From Desulfocarbo indianensis (GTDB taxonomy: Bacteria; Desulfobacterota; Desulfarculia; Desulfarculales; Desulfarculaceae), in the NCBI GenBank assembly GCA_001184205.1, contig LBMP01000007.1, positions 62,001 to 126,000 of the forward strand: a DNA stretch of 64,000 nt, written 5' to 3'. Both the position numbers and the translations under genes were made by a program. Positions 62,981 through 64,000 of the stretch are shown one piece after another. The stretch's first letter is position 1, and each line of letters opens with the position of its first letter. Under the pieces are notes generated by a model that saw only the letters and a program-made list of their open reading frames with translations, searched no databases and was not told the DNA's origin.

Positions 62981-64000
62981 CCTACTTCAATGCTAATATC
63001 TTATTGTTATTGCGCACTGTTTCAGAATTAGCCGCTGTTTGAGGCCGCTTCGAATAAGCTTTAAATTTGTGCCACCTTGCCAAATTTGGCATGGTTTCCG
63101 TGCACAATATGTGATTAAAGTCTGCCAATTTGTCAAAAAGGCTTTACACTAAGGCAAGTGAATAGAATAACAATCGCGATTGTGCCAATGTTTTATTAAT
63201 GTTGCTACGAAATATCAATCTGGCATGTTATTTGTAAAGTTATATTGAATTGAAAGCGCGCAAAAACACGACCGCTATGCAGGTCTAACCCAGCGGTTTT
63301 AAATCCCATTATGCTGAAAAGATTAGTCTGGCTGAAATTGCAAGGCACTTATTAGGTCAAGAGGTGTCTTTTGTCAAAAGCAGGCAGCGTTAAGGGCGCT
63401 GAAACGAGGCTTTACCTGTGATCATCTGAAAAGCCAGGCGCGCAGCCAGGCAAAGGCAAATCAGAATCGAAGAGGTGAAAAACCGTAGGTCTTTGGTAGG
63501 CGATGGGGTGGCGGGTCTTCGCGTGAGAGCTTACCTCCTTGCCGGCGGCGGGCGCTCTGCTTATTAAGCTAGCCACGTGATTACTCGACGCTTTTTGTTA
63601 TGTGACTCCGCAAACTCCGCAGCTTATAAATAGCTATTGCCAATGGTAGTTGCTTGCTACTATATTATTTGGGTCAATTAAATATAGCGCTTACGCTTTA
63701 CAGCCAGGATTAAGCCTGATTTTGACATTCGCCGCATCTTCATCCCAAAGCTTGCCCGGGCAGTCTTTTGTCGTGGTAGTGAGCACTGAATAGATTACTT
63801 GTTTGAAGAAGTTTTATAATTATCACGGGAATTTTTCAGTGCGATAGACGCCCATGCGGTCAAGGCATATCAAGTGTGCTTTATGCCTTCCTGGCTTGGA
63901 TAAATTATGCTGCTTACGGTTTGAAGCGCGCTTGAGTATGCTGCTTTTCATGCCACCTATTAAATATTATCAAGACATTATTTACTCGGCTGTAAATAGT
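62981..64000. other. AT-rich region of 1 kb without genes at the window end
   Basis: Apart from the candidate activator sites, no open frame or RNA gene is supported on either strand. Base composition is clearly more AT-rich than in the operon it precedes. An enhancer-binding regulator for the operon would be expected beyond the window edge. Confidence 0.5.
63078..63135 (-). promoter_or_regulatory. Candidate upstream activator sites for the sigma-54 promoter
   Basis: TGCCAAATTTGGCA (63078-63091) is a perfect 14-bp palindrome, and TGCCAATTTGTCA (63123-63135) is a near copy 45 bases away. A further half-site TGCCAATG lies at 63184-63191. They sit about 100-155 bases upstream of the -24 element, a usual range for enhancer-binding proteins. 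Confidence 0.5.

Overview
The window looks like a chromosomal segment of a GC-rich, anaerobic member of the Desulfobacterota (the former Deltaproteobacteria; something near the Desulfarculales would fit). That assignment is an inference from gene content: a ferredoxin-dependent 2-oxoacid oxidoreductase, a NarI/HdrC-like membrane iron-sulfur protein with an HdrB-like partner, DUF3786, several CoA-linked fatty or aromatic acid enzymes, a YedE/TusA sulfur pair, and sigma-54 control. No rRNA or other taxonomic marker is present.

Layout. 1-7000: end of an rRNA pseudouridine synthase gene, tRNA-Val(CAC), a CbrA-like transporter/kinase, two small secreted proteins, two AT-rich nuclease-like orphans close to tRNA genes, and tRNA-Leu(CAG). 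7000-13450: ribF, a transglutaminase-like gene, then a probable single transcription unit fabD-korDABC-regulator running from a TTGACA/TAGATT promoter to a strong terminator. 13550-18160: response regulator, acyl-CoA dehydrogenase, and a regulator/thiolase-like/DUF35 operon with a 27-bp palindromic operator. 18300-27080: diguanylate cyclase, glcDF, and a ZraP/ZraS/ZraR-like envelope stress module behind a good -24/-12 promoter. 27445-30115: a beta-strand-repeat/FG-GAP surface protein split by a G9 tract. 30880-33660: NarI-HdrC fusion, HdrB-like protein and a nested palindromic element. 33680-42880: PIG-V-like membrane protein, metallo-hydrolase, then a B12 uptake regulon (btuFCD and btuB, each behind its own cobalamin riboswitch and terminator). 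42900-48530: TusA, YedE, a methyltransferase, a decayed IS30 element and a parvulin-TPR protein. 48577-62980: a long minus-strand catabolic region ending the window.

The most notable region is 48629-62980. Read from a sigma-54 type promoter at 62963-62980 it encodes an unusual radical SAM protein, HyuA and HyuB (ATP-dependent hydantoinase/oxoprolinase family), an acyl-CoA ligase, an acyl-CoA dehydrogenase and a hydantoin-racemase-like protein. After a 1.4-kb gap comes a three-subunit molybdenum hydroxylase. I infer an anaerobic pathway for a cyclic amide or N-heterocycle that ends in CoA thioesters; the substrate is unknown and the radical SAM step does not match a pathway I can name.

Limits: all calls come from reading the sequence and its translations. 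No database search, alignment program or folding program was run, and residue positions are counted by eye.
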